Origin: Fen-1258 sp041658245
Lineage (GTDB): Bacteria > Bacteroidota > Ignavibacteria > Ignavibacteriales > Melioribacteraceae
Direction of reading: 5' to 3'
Length of the DNA: 64,000 nt
NCBI GenBank assembly: GCA_041658245.1
Contig: JBBAAM010000007.1
Span: forward strand, 19,601-83,600
The notes under the pieces were generated by a model. The model was given only the letters and a program-made list of their open reading frames with translations. It was not told where the DNA came from and made no database searches. Below are positions 24,957-35,300 of this stretch, one piece after another. The position numbers and the translations under genes were made by a program. Every line of letters begins with the position of its first letter. Within the stretch, counting starts at the first letter, position 1.

Positions 24957-25247
24957 TTAAGCTTTAACTTTAGATGCTTTTTCTGCTTTGGTACCCGGAT
25001 GACCTCTGAAAATTCTTGTCGGTGAAAATTCCCCGAGCTTATGGCCAACCATATTTTCAGAAATGTAAACAGGAATCATTTTATTACCGTTATGTACGGC
25101 AATTGTATGTCCCACAAAATCCGGTGTAATAGTACTTGTACGCGACCAGGTTTTGATTATTTTTTTCTGATTAGTTTCGTTGAGCTTTTTTACTTTTGCC
25201 ATCAACTTGATGTCGATGTATGGACCTTTTTTTACTGACCTTGGCAT
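24957..25247 (-). CDS. rpsS: 30S ribosomal protein S19
   Basis: 96-aa head protein near the A site. MPRSVKKGPYIDIKLM, WSRTSTITPDFVGHTIAVHNG and the block EFSPTRIFRGHPGTK identify it. It lies between rplB and rplV in S10 order. Confidence 0.98.
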   Translation of the reverse strand: MPRSVKKGPYIDIKLMAKVKKLNETNQKKIIKTWSRTSTITPDFVGHTIAVHNGNKMIPVYISENMVGHKLGEFSPTRIFRGHPGTKAEKASKVKA

Positions 25248-25260
25248 ATTTTATTCTAAC

Positions 25261-26085
25261 CTATTTTCTTCTTTTAACAATGTATTTGTTAGTTCTATTT
25301 TTTTTCTTTCTTGTTTTTAATCCTTTTGCTTTCTGTCCCCAAGGTGAAACCGGATGCCCGCCGCCAGATGTTTTACCTTCGCCGCCGCCCATCGGGTGAT
25401 CAACCGGATTCATTGCAACACCACGAGTATGTGGACGAATACCTAACCATCTGCTTCTTCCTGCTTTACCAAGACTTATATTTTCATGATCAATATTTCC
25501 AACAACACCGTAAGTAGCCATACACTCAACACTAATCATTCTTACTTCGCCGGAAGGCATTTTTAATTGAGCAAACTTTCCTTCTCGTGCCATTAATTGA
25601 AGAGATGCACCGGCTGACCTTCCAAGCTGTCCGCCTTTACCGGGTTTCATTTCAACATTATGAATAAAACTTGCAAGCGGAATTTCTTTTAATGGTAATG
25701 CGTTACCAACTTTTATTTCTGAACCGCTACCTGAAACAACAGCATCACCAACTTTCAAACCGTCTGGAGCGATAATATATCTTTTTTCTCCATCTGCATA
25801 ATTAAGAAGAGCTATTCTTGAAGTTCTATTAGGATCATATTCAATTGAAAAAACTTTTGCCGGAATTCCACTCTTATCACGTTTAAAATCAATTATTCTA
25901 TAACGTCTCTTATGACCACCGCCGCGATGACGTGATGTAACTCTACCAAGATTATTTCTTCCACCGGATTTTTTTATTACGCCGGTCAAAGATTTTTCCG
26001 GAGTAGATTTCGTAATCTCTTCAAAAGAAGAGATACTCATAAATCTTGTTCCAGGAGTATTTGGTTTTAATTTTCTAATTGCCAT
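25261..26085 (-). CDS. rplB: 50S ribosomal protein L2
   Basis: 274-aa protein essential for subunit joining and peptidyl-transfer. SRHRGGGHKRRYRIIDFKR near the N-terminus, SAGASLQLMAREGKFAQLKM and the active-site-proximal His loop RGVAMNPVDHPMGGGEG are all intact. Confidence 0.98.
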   Translation of the reverse strand: MAIRKLKPNTPGTRFMSISSFEEITKSTPEKSLTGVIKKSGGRNNLGRVTSRHRGGGHKRRYRIIDFKRDKSGIPAKVFSIEYDPNRTSRIALLNYADGEKRYIIAPDGLKVGDAVVSGSGSEIKVGNALPLKEIPLASFIHNVEMKPGKGGQLGRSAGASLQLMAREGKFAQLKMPSGEVRMISVECMATYGVVGNIDHENISLGKAGRSRWLGIRPHTRGVAMNPVDHPMGGGEGKTSGGGHPVSPWGQKAKGLKTRKKKNRTNKYIVKRRK

Positions 26086-26111
26086 TTAATTTAAGCTCCG
26101 ATTCGGTAATA

Positions 26112-26408
26112 CTATGCATGACCAAAAATATCTATTGTTTGACCTTCTTTTAAGGTAATAACTGCTTTTTTGAATTTTGCTGTTCTTCCAGAAAATCTAC
26201 CTTTTTTAGTAAACTGGGTTTTCATTTTCCCTTTATATCGAATTGTATTGACGGAAGTAACATCAACATTAAATTTTTCTTTGAGGGCTTTTGCGATTTG
26301 AATTTTATTAGCATCTACTGCAACAATAAATCCAAATTTATTAGAATATTTTTCGCTGATACCACTCATCTTTTCAGTAATTAAAGGGCGTATTAAAACA
26401 CTTTTCAT
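26112..26408 (-). CDS. rplW: 50S ribosomal protein L23
   Basis: 98-aa tunnel-exit protein that docks trigger factor and SRP. VLIRPLITEKMSGISEKYSN and the loop-strand KMKTQFTKKGRFSGRTAKFK match the family. It lies between rplD and rplB. Confidence 0.97.
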   Translation of the reverse strand: MKSVLIRPLITEKMSGISEKYSNKFGFIVAVDANKIQIAKALKEKFNVDVTSVNTIRYKGKMKTQFTKKGRFSGRTAKFKKAVITLKEGQTIDIFGHA

Positions 26409-26421
26409 TTTTTAAACCAGT

Positions 26422-27048
26422 TTAATTAATTGAGCTTTCTAAAAGATTAACTGCACTTTTTTGTAAAACTAAAACTTGATTATTCAACAGATCATATGCT
26501 GAAGCTTTGTTTGCTTCAAGAATATTTATCCTAGGAACATTTCGTCCTGATTTATATACATTTTCCAGCGTACCGTTTGTAAGTAGTAAAGTCCTTTTAC
26601 CTTTTACATTCAAAGCATTCAGAATGGAAATGAATTTTTTTGTCTTTGGCGCTTCAAAATTGAAATCTTCAACAATAAGAATTTGATTAGCTTTCGCTTT
26701 GTATGATAATGCTGATCTTCTTGCAAGAGCTAAAACTTTCTTATTGAGTTTCTGTCTGTAATCTCTCGGTTTAGGACCAAATATTGATCCGCCGCCAATC
26801 CAAAGAGGAGAGCGTATTGTACCTGCACGAGCTCCGCCACGACCTTTTTGTTTCCAAGGTTTTTTACCGCCGCCGCTAACTTCACTTCTTTCTTTTGCTT
26901 TGTGAGTTCCTTGACGTTGATTTGCAAGGTAAGCTTTGACAGCTAAGTAAATCACATGATCGTTCGGTTCGATTTCGAAAATCTCTTTTGAGAGTTCAAC
27001 AGTCTCACCAGATTTTGTACCGTCTTTTTTATAAACTTCTAATTTCAT
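26422..27048 (-). CDS. rplD: 50S ribosomal protein L4
   Basis: 208-aa tunnel-constriction protein. KAKERSEVSGGGKKPWKQKG and the adjoining GRARAGTIR-type arm (GRGGARAGTIRSPLWIGGG) mark the extended loop. The ATG at 27046-27048 was chosen over a TTG three codons upstream. In E. coli L4 regulates the S10 operon; the E. coli-type leader is not expected here because rpsJ is joined to tuf. Confidence 0.96.
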   Translation of the reverse strand: MKLEVYKKDGTKSGETVELSKEIFEIEPNDHVIYLAVKAYLANQRQGTHKAKERSEVSGGGKKPWKQKGRGGARAGTIRSPLWIGGGSIFGPKPRDYRQKLNKKVLALARRSALSYKAKANQILIVEDFNFEAPKTKKFISILNALNVKGKRTLLLTNGTLENVYKSGRNVPRINILEANKASAYDLLNNQVLVLQKSAVNLLESSIN

Positions 27049-27060
27049 TTTATTCAATAA

Positions 27061-27681
27061 TTATTTATTGATAGCAACAATTGAATTAATAGAGCCGGGA
27101 ACTGCTCCTTTTACCATAACAATATTTTTATCGGCAATTACTTTTACAACTTTAAGATTGGAAATAGTTGTATTCTCAAAACCCATTCTTCCGGCCATAC
27201 GTTGACCTTTAAAAACTCTTGATGGATAAGAACTTGAGCCAATAGATCCGGGAGCTCTTAATCTATCGCTTTGGCCGTGTGTAGTACCTCCGACACCGCC
27301 GAAGTTATGTCTTCTCATTACACCTTGGAAACCTTTACCTTTATTCTTACCGGAAACTTTAACTTTATCACCGATTTGAAAAATATCTACTTTAACTTCA
27401 TCACCAATTTTAAATTGTGAAGATTCAAAGTTTCTAAACTCTTTTAGAGTTTGTGGAATTTTCAATCCGTGTTTTTTATAATAATCGAGCTGAGGTTTAC
27501 TTGTTCTCTTTTCTTTCTTTTCGCCGAAACCAAGTTGAACAGCTTCGTAGCCATCCTTTTCTTTTGAACGCACAGCATAAACATTACACGGACCGGCTTC
27601 CAAGATAGTTACGGGAATAATTTGACCGTTTTCCGAGAATATATTTGTCATTCCTAATTTTTTTGCTAGCAAGCCAGGCAT
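27061..27681 (-). CDS. rplC: 50S ribosomal protein L3
   Basis: 206-aa protein with a long arm to the peptidyl-transferase centre. MPGLLAKKLGMTNIFSENG, GKGFQGVMRRHNFGG, and the arm GQSDRLRAPGSIGSSSYPSR are clear. It lies between rpsJ and rplD. Confidence 0.98.
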   Translation of the reverse strand: MPGLLAKKLGMTNIFSENGQIIPVTILEAGPCNVYAVRSKEKDGYEAVQLGFGEKKEKRTSKPQLDYYKKHGLKIPQTLKEFRNFESSQFKIGDEVKVDIFQIGDKVKVSGKNKGKGFQGVMRRHNFGGVGGTTHGQSDRLRAPGSIGSSSYPSRVFKGQRMAGRMGFENTTISNLKVVKVIADKNIVMVKGAVPGSINSIVAINK

Positions 27682-27692
27682 TTCTATGATTC

Positions 27693-28001
27693 CTATAACT
27701 TAATCTCTATATCAACGCCGGCAGGAATATCTAACTTGCTCAATGCGTCAACTGTTTTGTTGTTTGAGTTATGAATATCTATAATTCTTTTATGAGCCCT
27801 GATCTCAAATTGCTCACGTGATTTTTTATCAACATGCGGAGATCTTAAAACTGTAAAAACTGTTCTGCGTGTTGGCAGCGGAATCGGACCGGATACAATA
27901 GCGCCGGTACTTTTTACAGTCTTGATAATCTTTTCAGTTGATTTATCAATAAGAATATGATCGTAAGACTTCAACTTGATTCTAATTTTCTGACCAGGCA
28001 C
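27693..28001 (-). CDS. rpsJ: 30S ribosomal protein S10
   Basis: 102-aa head protein, also a NusE transcription-antitermination partner. KIRIKLKSYDHILIDKSTEK, SGPIPLPTRRTVFTVLRSPH and the block SREQFEIRAHKRIIDI match. It begins the S10 set, 59 bp after tuf, where a GC hairpin sits. Confidence 0.98.
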   Translation of the reverse strand: MPGQKIRIKLKSYDHILIDKSTEKIIKTVKSTGAIVSGPIPLPTRRTVFTVLRSPHVDKKSREQFEIRAHKRIIDIHNSNNKTVDALSKLDIPAGVDIEIKL

Positions 28002-28029
28002 TTTTTCTAATCTCCTTGTTCAACATAAT

Positions 28030-28047
28030 GCCCCGTATTAGCGGGGC
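28030..28047 (-). promoter_or_regulatory. GC hairpin between tuf and rpsJ
   Basis: GCCCCG and CGGGGC form a perfect 6-bp stem around a 6-base loop. On the minus-strand RNA it is followed by AUUAUGUU rather than a U-run, so it is more likely an RNA processing or partial attenuation site at the str/S10 junction than a full terminator. Confidence 0.5.
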
Positions 28048-28060
28048 TCAAATAATTTAT

Positions 28061-29266
28061 TTACTCTACAATCTTTGTTACGAAACCTGCACCAACTGTT
28101 CTACCGCCTTCACGAATAGCGAATTTCAATCCTTCTTCCATAGCAATCTCAGAAATCAGATCAATCTTAAGTTGTACGCTATCACCAGGCATAACCATTT
28201 CTGTACCTTCAGGTAATGTTGCAATACCAGTTACGTCAGTTGTTCTGAAATAGAACTGTGGTCTGTAACCATTGAAGAACGGTGTATGACGTCCGCCTTC
28301 ATCTTTTGAAAGAATATAAACTTTACCTTCAAATTTCTTATGCGGAGTAATAGAACCGGTTTTTGCTAAAACCATTCCTCTTTCAATTTCATCTTTATCA
28401 ATACCTCGTAAAAGAATACCGGCATTATCACCAGCTATAGCTGCATCAAGTTCTTTACGGAACATTTCGATACCGGTAACAACTGTTTTCTTATGAACTC
28501 CTAAACCGATCAATTCAATTTCTTCTTGAATCTTAACTTGACCTCTTTCAACTCTACCGGTAGCAACAGTACCACGACCAGTAATTGAAAATACATCTTC
28601 AACAGGCATCAAGAATGGTTTTTCAACACTTCTTTCAGGAATAGGAATGTAAGTATCAACAGCATTCATTAATTCCCAAATACAATTATATCGCGGATCT
28701 GAAGGATCAGCACCAGATGCACCTGCTTCTAATGCATGCAAAGCAGAACCTTTAATAATCGGTATTTCATCACCAGGGAATTCATATTTGGTTAGAAGTT
28801 CTCTTAATTCCATTTCAACTAAGTCAATCAACTCTTGATCATCAACTGCATCAACTTTATTCATGAACACAACGATTTTTGGTACACCTACCTGACGAGC
28901 AAGAAGGATGTGTTCGCGTGTTTGAGGCATAGGACCATCAGTAGCAGCAACAACTAAAATAGCACCGTCCATTTGAGCAGCGCCGGTGATCATGTTCTTA
29001 ACATAATCTGCGTGACCGGGACAGTCTACATGAGCATAGTGCCTGTTTGCAGTTGAATATTCAACGTGAGCAGTAGCGATAGTAATACCTCTTTCTCTTT
29101 CTTCAGGTGCATTATCAATACTGTCAAATGTTCTTATTTGAGATAAACCTTTTTTAGCCAGTGCCATGGTGATAGCTGCAGTAAGAGTAGTTTTACCATG
29201 GTCGACGTGTCCGATAGTACCAATATTGACGTGAGGTTTACTACGGTCAAATTTTTCTTTTGCCAT
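28061..29266 (-). CDS. tuf: Elongation factor Tu
   Basis: 401-aa GTPase that delivers aminoacyl-tRNA. G1 GHVDHGKTTLTAAIT, G3 DCPGHADYVKNM, G4 NKVDAVDD and the effector region RERGITIATAHVEY are intact; domains 2 and 3 follow, ending REGGRTVGAGFVTKIVE. This is the only tuf in the window; the position next to nusG/secE where some bacteria keep tufB holds tRNA-Trp and rpmG instead. Confidence 0.99.
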   Translation of the reverse strand: MAKEKFDRSKPHVNIGTIGHVDHGKTTLTAAITMALAKKGLSQIRTFDSIDNAPEERERGITIATAHVEYSTANRHYAHVDCPGHADYVKNMITGAAQMDGAILVVAATDGPMPQTREHILLARQVGVPKIVVFMNKVDAVDDQELIDLVEMELRELLTKYEFPGDEIPIIKGSALHALEAGASGADPSDPRYNCIWELMNAVDTYIPIPERSVEKPFLMPVEDVFSITGRGTVATGRVERGQVKIQEEIELIGLGVHKKTVVTGIEMFRKELDAAIAGDNAGILLRGIDKDEIERGMVLAKTGSITPHKKFEGKVYILSKDEGGRHTPFFNGYRPQFYFRTTDVTGIATLPEGTEMVMPGDSVQLKIDLISEIAMEEGLKFAIREGGRTVGAGFVTKIVE

Positions 29267-29317
29267 CTTAAATACTCTCCTTAATGTGTTTTATTTTTTT
29301 AATGATTTATTTATTGT

Positions 29318-31417
29318 CTAATAGGATTCAACATGTTTCTTTGCTTGAGATTTTTCCTGAATCTCTTCGGCAACAGATTTTGGTACTTCGGAATAATGTG
29401 CAAATTGCATTGTGTAAATTGCACGTCCTTGAGTCATAGATCTTAGTGTAGTAGCATAACCAAACATTTGTGCTAATGGAACCATCGCTTTGATAACCTG
29501 TGCATCTTTTCTGGAATTGAATCCTTCAATTTTTCCTCTCCTGGAATTTAGGTCGCCCATAACATCACCTAGGTAATCTTCAGGAGTAATAACTTCAACA
29601 CTCATCATTGGTTCAAGTAAAATAGGACTAGCTTTTAGTGCACCTTGTTTAAACGCCATAGAAGCAGCAACTTTAAATGAAATTTCATCCGAATCAACAT
29701 CATGGTAAGAACCATCGTATAATCTTGCTTTTACATCAACAACGGGGTAACCAGCCAATACACCATTTCTCATAGAATCTTGTAAACCATGCATAATAGG
29801 ATTAATATATTCTTTTGGTACTACTCCACCAACAATATCATTTTCAAATTCAAAACCTTTTCCTGGTTCATTCGGAGAAAGTTCAATCCAAACATGTCCA
29901 TATTTACCACGACCACCGGATTGTTTAACAAACTTACCTTCAGCCTGAACTGTTTTAGAGATTGTTTCTCTATAAGCAACCTGAGGTTTACCAACATTAG
30001 CTTCTACTTTAAATTCGCGTCTCATTCTATCAACAAGAATTTCGAGATGTAATTCACCCATTCCGCTAATTAGTGTCTGACCAGTTTCATCATCAACTTT
30101 TACCTTAAATGTTGGATCCTCATCAGAAAGCTTTGCTAACGATTCAGAAAGTTTATCCTGATCCGCTTTAGTTTTAGGTTCAATTGCAATTTGAATAACA
30201 GGTTCTGGGAATACCATTTTTTCGAGAACAATAGCATCATCTTCAGTACAAAGAGTATCTCCGGTTCTTGTGTGTTTCAAACCAACAATTGCAGCAATAT
30301 CACCACATCTAATTTCTTCTAAATCTTCTCTTGTGTTAGCATGCATCTGAAGAACACGACTAACTCTTTCTTTTTTATCGGAGACAGAATTAAAAATATA
30401 AGACCCAGCTTTTAATTCACCTGTGTAAACTCTAATAAATGTTAACTTTCCTACATACGGATCTGTCATAATCTTAAAAGCAAGAGCAGCAAATTTTTCA
30501 TTGGAAGCTATTTTTCTTTCAACGTGATCATTCTTAAAAATATGATGAGCAGAAAGTGATCCGGAATCTAAAGGAGAAGGAAGAAAATCTACAACAGCAT
30601 CAAGTAGTTGCTGAACGCCTTTATTCTTAAACGATGATCCGCACAATACTGGAATTATTTTCCCTTGAATTGTAGCTTGACGTAATACGTTTTTAATTTC
30701 TTCTTCTGAAATTTCTTTGCCTTCAAGATATTTTCCCAACAAGGTATCATCAACATCAGAAACAGCTTCCAACATTTCGGTTCTATATTTCTGAGTTAAT
30801 GGTAATAAATCTGCCGGGATGTCAACAACTTCGTATTCAGCACCGAGCGATTCTTCAATAAACATTATTGCTTTCATTTTCATCAAATCAATAATACCTC
30901 TGAAGAGATCCCCTTCTCCTACAGGTAAATTAATTGGAACAGCAGGCGCTCCTAATTTTTCCTTCATCATTTGAACTGCATGAAAAAAATCAGATCCAAC
31001 TCTATCCATCTTATTTACAAAAGAAATTCTTGGAACATTATATTTATCAGCTTGTCTCCAAACCGTCTCTGATTGTGGTTCCACTCCGCCAACAGCACAA
31101 AAAAGTGCAATAGCACCATCAAGGACTCTTAGTGATCTTTCAACTTCAACAGTAAAATCAACATGCCCAGGAGTATCAATAATATTTATTTGATGATCTC
31201 TCCAAAATGTGGTAGTGGCAGCACTCGTAATTGTAATGCCTCTTTCTTTTTCCTGTTCCATCCAGTCCATAGTTGCTGCACCATCATGAACCTCGCCCAT
31301 TCTGTGTAATTTTCCAGTATAATATAGAATGCGTTCAGTTGTAGTGGTCTTACCAGCATCAATATGAGCCATAATTCCAATATTTCTTACTCTATTTATT
31401 TCGACACGTTTTGACAT
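29318..31417 (-). CDS. fusA: Elongation factor G
   Basis: 699-aa translocase GTPase. G1 AHIDAGKTTTTERILYYTG, G3 DTPGHVDFTVEVERSLRVLD, G4 NKMDR, and the domain IV/V blocks (GKYGHVWIELSPNEPGKGFE, YATTLRSMTQGRAIYTMQF) are present. Full-length with no obvious truncation. It lies between rpsG and tuf in str order. Confidence 0.99.
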   Translation of the reverse strand: MSKRVEINRVRNIGIMAHIDAGKTTTTERILYYTGKLHRMGEVHDGAATMDWMEQEKERGITITSAATTTFWRDHQINIIDTPGHVDFTVEVERSLRVLDGAIALFCAVGGVEPQSETVWRQADKYNVPRISFVNKMDRVGSDFFHAVQMMKEKLGAPAVPINLPVGEGDLFRGIIDLMKMKAIMFIEESLGAEYEVVDIPADLLPLTQKYRTEMLEAVSDVDDTLLGKYLEGKEISEEEIKNVLRQATIQGKIIPVLCGSSFKNKGVQQLLDAVVDFLPSPLDSGSLSAHHIFKNDHVERKIASNEKFAALAFKIMTDPYVGKLTFIRVYTGELKAGSYIFNSVSDKKERVSRVLQMHANTREDLEEIRCGDIAAIVGLKHTRTGDTLCTEDDAIVLEKMVFPEPVIQIAIEPKTKADQDKLSESLAKLSDEDPTFKVKVDDETGQTLISGMGELHLEILVDRMRREFKVEANVGKPQVAYRETISKTVQAEGKFVKQSGGRGKYGHVWIELSPNEPGKGFEFENDIVGGVVPKEYINPIMHGLQDSMRNGVLAGYPVVDVKARLYDGSYHDVDSDEISFKVAASMAFKQGALKASPILLEPMMSVEVITPEDYLGDVMGDLNSRRGKIEGFNSRKDAQVIKAMVPLAQMFGYATTLRSMTQGRAIYTMQFAHYSEVPKSVAEEIQEKSQAKKHVESY

Positions 31418-31439
31418 CTAACTTAATAATTCCTTTCAA

Positions 31440-31907
31440 CTACCATTTAAAATGTGCAAAAGCTTTATTCGCTTCAGCCATACGATGTGTATCATCTTTT
31501 TTCTTAACTGCAGAACCTTCGCCATTAGCGGCGGCCATTAATTCAGAAGCAACCTTTAATGCCATAGATTTATCTTTACGATCTCGTGCATATGTTTTAA
31601 TCCAACGAAATGCTAATGCAGTTCTTCTTTCAGGTCTTACTTCCATTGGTACTTGATAAGTAGCTCCACCAACTCTTCTACTTCTAACTTCTACCAACGG
31701 CTGAACATTCTGTACCGCTTTCTTAAAAACATCCAAAGCAGGTTTCTTTGTTTTTTGTTCAATCAAACCGAAGCTATCGTAAACGATAGTTCTTGCTGTA
31801 GATTTTTTACCATCCCACATCAAATAGTTAATAAATTTCGAAACAAGTATATCATTATACTTTGGATCTGGTTTTAAATATCTTTTCTCTGATCTTTTTT
31901 TTCTCAT
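31440..31907 (-). CDS. rpsG: 30S ribosomal protein S7
   Basis: 155-aa head-assembly protein near the E site. KRYLKPDPKYNDILVSKFIN, VGGATYQVPMEVRPERRTAL and the C-terminal KKKDDTHRMAEANKAFAHFKW are diagnostic. It follows rpsL by 5 bp. Confidence 0.98.
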   Translation of the reverse strand: MRKKRSEKRYLKPDPKYNDILVSKFINYLMWDGKKSTARTIVYDSFGLIEQKTKKPALDVFKKAVQNVQPLVEVRSRRVGGATYQVPMEVRPERRTALAFRWIKTYARDRKDKSMALKVASELMAAANGEGSAVKKKDDTHRMAEANKAFAHFKW

Positions 31908-31912
31908 AGTAA

Positions 31913-32290
31913 TTATTTTGCTTTAGGTTTTTTAGTACCGTATTTAGATCTGCCTTTTTTTCTATCTTCAACACCACTTGTATCTAATGTACCTCTGATA
32001 ATATGATAGCGTACTCCTGGTAAATCTTTAACTCTACCGCCTCTAATTAAAACAATAGAATGTTCTTGTAAATTGTGACCTTCGCCAGGAATATATGCAG
32101 TAACTTCCATTCCATTTGTTAATCTTACTCTTGCAACTTTTCTTAAAGCTGAATTTGGTTTTTTAGGAGTTGTAGTATAAACTCTTGTACAAACACCTCT
32201 TTTCTGCGGACATGCATCTAATGCCGGAGCCTTATTTTTCGAGGTTACAACTACTCTTCCTTTTCTAACCAACTGGTTTATCGTTGGCAC
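31913..32290 (-). CDS. rpsL: 30S ribosomal protein S12
   Basis: 125-aa decoding-centre protein. TPKKPNSALRKVARVRL and the PGEGHNLQEHSIVLIRGGR loop are intact; both Lys positions linked to streptomycin response appear wild type. The start is GTG with GGAGGA at 32297-32302, six bases upstream, a strong Shine-Dalgarno match. First gene of the str set; a promoter is visible upstream. Confidence 0.98.
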   Translation of the reverse strand: MPTINQLVRKGRVVVTSKNKAPALDACPQKRGVCTRVYTTTPKKPNSALRKVARVRLTNGMEVTAYIPGEGHNLQEHSIVLIRGGRVKDLPGVRYHIIRGTLDTSGVEDRKKGRSKYGTKKPKAK

Positions 32291-32336
32291 GCAAATTCCT
32301 CCAAAATTATTCTTTTTGATAAAAATTCAGACTTGA

Positions 32337-32365
32337 AATTTATTGATAATCGTTTGAATTGTCAA
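32337..32365 (-). promoter_or_regulatory. Predicted promoter of the str operon
   Basis: On the minus strand TTGACA (32360-32365) and TAAATT (32337-32342) are separated by exactly 17 bp, a near-consensus sigma-70 promoter. It lies between the rpoC stop and the rpsL GTG, about 40 bp from the Shine-Dalgarno site, so the str/S10/spc genes can be transcribed independently of rpoBC. Confidence 0.72.
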
Positions 32366-32398
32366 GTAAGCCTGTTCTAATTCTTTAACTATTATACA

Positions 32399-35300
32399 TT
32401 ATACTGATTCTTTTTCTGCATCTACTTCTTCTTTAACAACTGTTGATTCAATCTCATCACTAGTTAATATTAAGCTTCGGTATTTCTTCAATCCAGTTCC
32501 AGCAGGTATAAGATGTCCCATAACAACATTTTCTTTCAAACCAATTAAATGATCAACTTTAGCTTCAGTTGCTGCATTTGTTAATACTTTTGTTGTTTCT
32601 TGGAATGATGCTGCTGAAATAAAACTCTCAGTTGAAAGCGCTGCATGAGTAATACCTAACAAAATATTATCAAATGTTGCAGGTTCTGCATCGCGAGTTT
32701 TAATTAGCTTTTTACTTTTTCTAGTTAAATCAGAATTAATTTCTCTTAGTTTCGTTTTAGTAAGAAGCTGAGCCATTTTGAACTTTGATTGTCCAGGATC
32801 TTCTATATAAACCATTTGTTTCACTTTATCATTTTCATCAATGAACTTATTACGATCAACTAAATCCTCTTCGATGAAAATAGTATCACCTGCAGAAATT
32901 ACTTGAAGCTTTTGTAGCATTTGTCTTACGATAACTTCAATATGTTTATCGTTGATCTTAACACCTTGTAAACGGTAAACATCTTGAATTTCATTTACTA
33001 AATATTCTTGTACTGCATTAGTCCCTTTTATTTTTAATATATCGTGAGGATCAATTGGACCGTCTGTAATTTTTTCCCCTGCAGGAATTTCATCACCCTC
33101 TTGAACAAGGATATGTTTACCATAAGAAACATTGTAAATTTTCTGAATTGAACTGTCTAATGATTCAATAATAATTTCACGCGAACCTTTCTTGCGAGCA
33201 CCAAATTTAACTTTGCCTTCAATCTCAGAAACGACTGCTGGATCATGCGGACTTCTTGCTTCAAAAAGTTCTGTAACTCGAGGTAAACCACCAGTAATAT
33301 CACGTGATTTAGTTGATGATTTTGAAATCTTAGCAAGGATTGTTCCTGCTTGAATCTCTTCACCTTCTTCTACAGAAAGATATGCACGTGTTGGAATATT
33401 AAATGCTTTTTCATTTCCCTTATTATCTTTGACAAGAATACTTGGTGTTAAAGTTTTATCTTTTGATTCGATTACAACTTTTTGAACGTGACCAGTTTGT
33501 TCATCAGCAACTTGTTGAATTGTAATGTTATCTAATAAATCGATAAATGAAATTTTACCTGCATTATCAGCAACGATTACAGAGTTGTAAGGATCGTGGT
33601 TGTAAAGCGGCTGACCTTTTTTAATTTCCTGTCCTTCAGAAACCAATAATTCTGCACCATAAGGAATTTCAAATTTCTTAATCTGTCTATTATCTTCATC
33701 GTAAAGTCCGATTGATCCTCTACGACCAATAACAACTTTTACTTTCCCGAAGAAATCAGTTTTTTCAACAAATGTAATTCTATCAAACTTAACCGTACCG
33801 TTTACATTTGCTTCAACTTGTGATTGAGATGCAATACGTGATGAAGTTCCACCCAAGTGGAATGTACGTAATGTTAATTGTGTACCAGGTTCACCAATTG
33901 ATTGAGCCGCAATAATTCCTACAGCTTCGCCGTTTTCCACAAGCTGACCAGTAGTTAAATTACGTCCATAACATTTTGCACAAACACCACGTTTAGCTTC
34001 GCATGTTAAAACTGTTCGGATATAAACTTGATCAATATTTGCTTCATCTATTTTTTCTGCGATATCTTCAGTAATCACTTCGCTTGCTTCTATCAACAAA
34101 TCATCCGTACGAGGATCATAAATATCTTCTTGTGCTACACGGCCGATAATTCTTTCTGCCAACGGTTCTCTTTCGAGTTCTATATCTTTAAGAGCAGAAA
34201 TGTAAACACCTCTAATAGTACCGCAATCTAATTCAGTAATAATAACATCTTGAGCAACATCGCATAAACGGCGAGTTAAATAACCGGCATCTGCTGTTTT
34301 CAATGCTGTATCTGCAAGACCTTTACGAGCACCGTGAGTAGAAATGAAATATTCAAGTACAGACAATCCTTCTTTGAAATTCGCGACAATCGGATTCTCA
34401 ATAATTTCTCCGGATTGACCAGTTAAACTCTTTTGCGGTTTCATCATCAAACCGCGCATACCTGCAAGCTGACGAACTTGATCTTGCGAACCTCTTGCAC
34501 CTGAATCAACCATCATATGCAATGAATTGAATCCGCCTTGATCGGTTTTGATTCTATCCATTAATGATTTTGCTACGTTATTAGTAGTATGGGTCCAGAC
34601 GTCAACGATCTTATTATATCTTTCTGCGTCTGTAATCAAACCTTGTTCGTGTTCACTAAGAATGCCGGATACTTTTTTGTTTGAATCGTCAATCAATTTT
34701 ACTTTTTCATCAGGAACAATCATATCGCTGAAGCTGATAGAAATTCCTGCTGCTGTTGCATAACGGTAGCCAAGCTCTTTAAGATCATCTAAGAATTTGG
34801 CTGTAGCTTCGTTACCGATCTTAATAAACATTTTATAAATAAATCCTGAGAAACTTTTCTTAACAAGTAACTCGTTAATGTAGCCCATTTCTTTAGGAAC
34901 AATTTCATTATAAATTACACGCCCTACTGTAGTTTCTACAAATTCTTTATCAATTTTAACTTTTACCTTTGCATGAAGATCAACTACTTTAGAATTGTAT
35001 GCGATCTGCACTTCTTCAATACTGCCAAATATTTTACCTTCACCTTTGGCACCAGTACGAACTTTAGTTAAATAATAGAGTCCTAAAACTATGTCTTGAG
35101 ACGGAAGAACGATAGGCAAGCCATTTTGCGGAGATAAAATATTATGACTACTTAACATTAAAATTGAAGCTTCAAGTTGTGCTTCGTATGATAACGGAAT
35201 GTGAACAGCCATTTGATCGCCATCAAAATCTGCATTGAATGCAGTACAAACTAACGGATGCAGTTGAATAGCTTTTCCATCTACTAAAATTGGTTGGAAT

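Noticed and set aside
24944..25048. N-terminal extension of L22 (35 codons)
   Set aside because: It overlaps the rpsS coding region and the internal ATG has a Shine-Dalgarno site.
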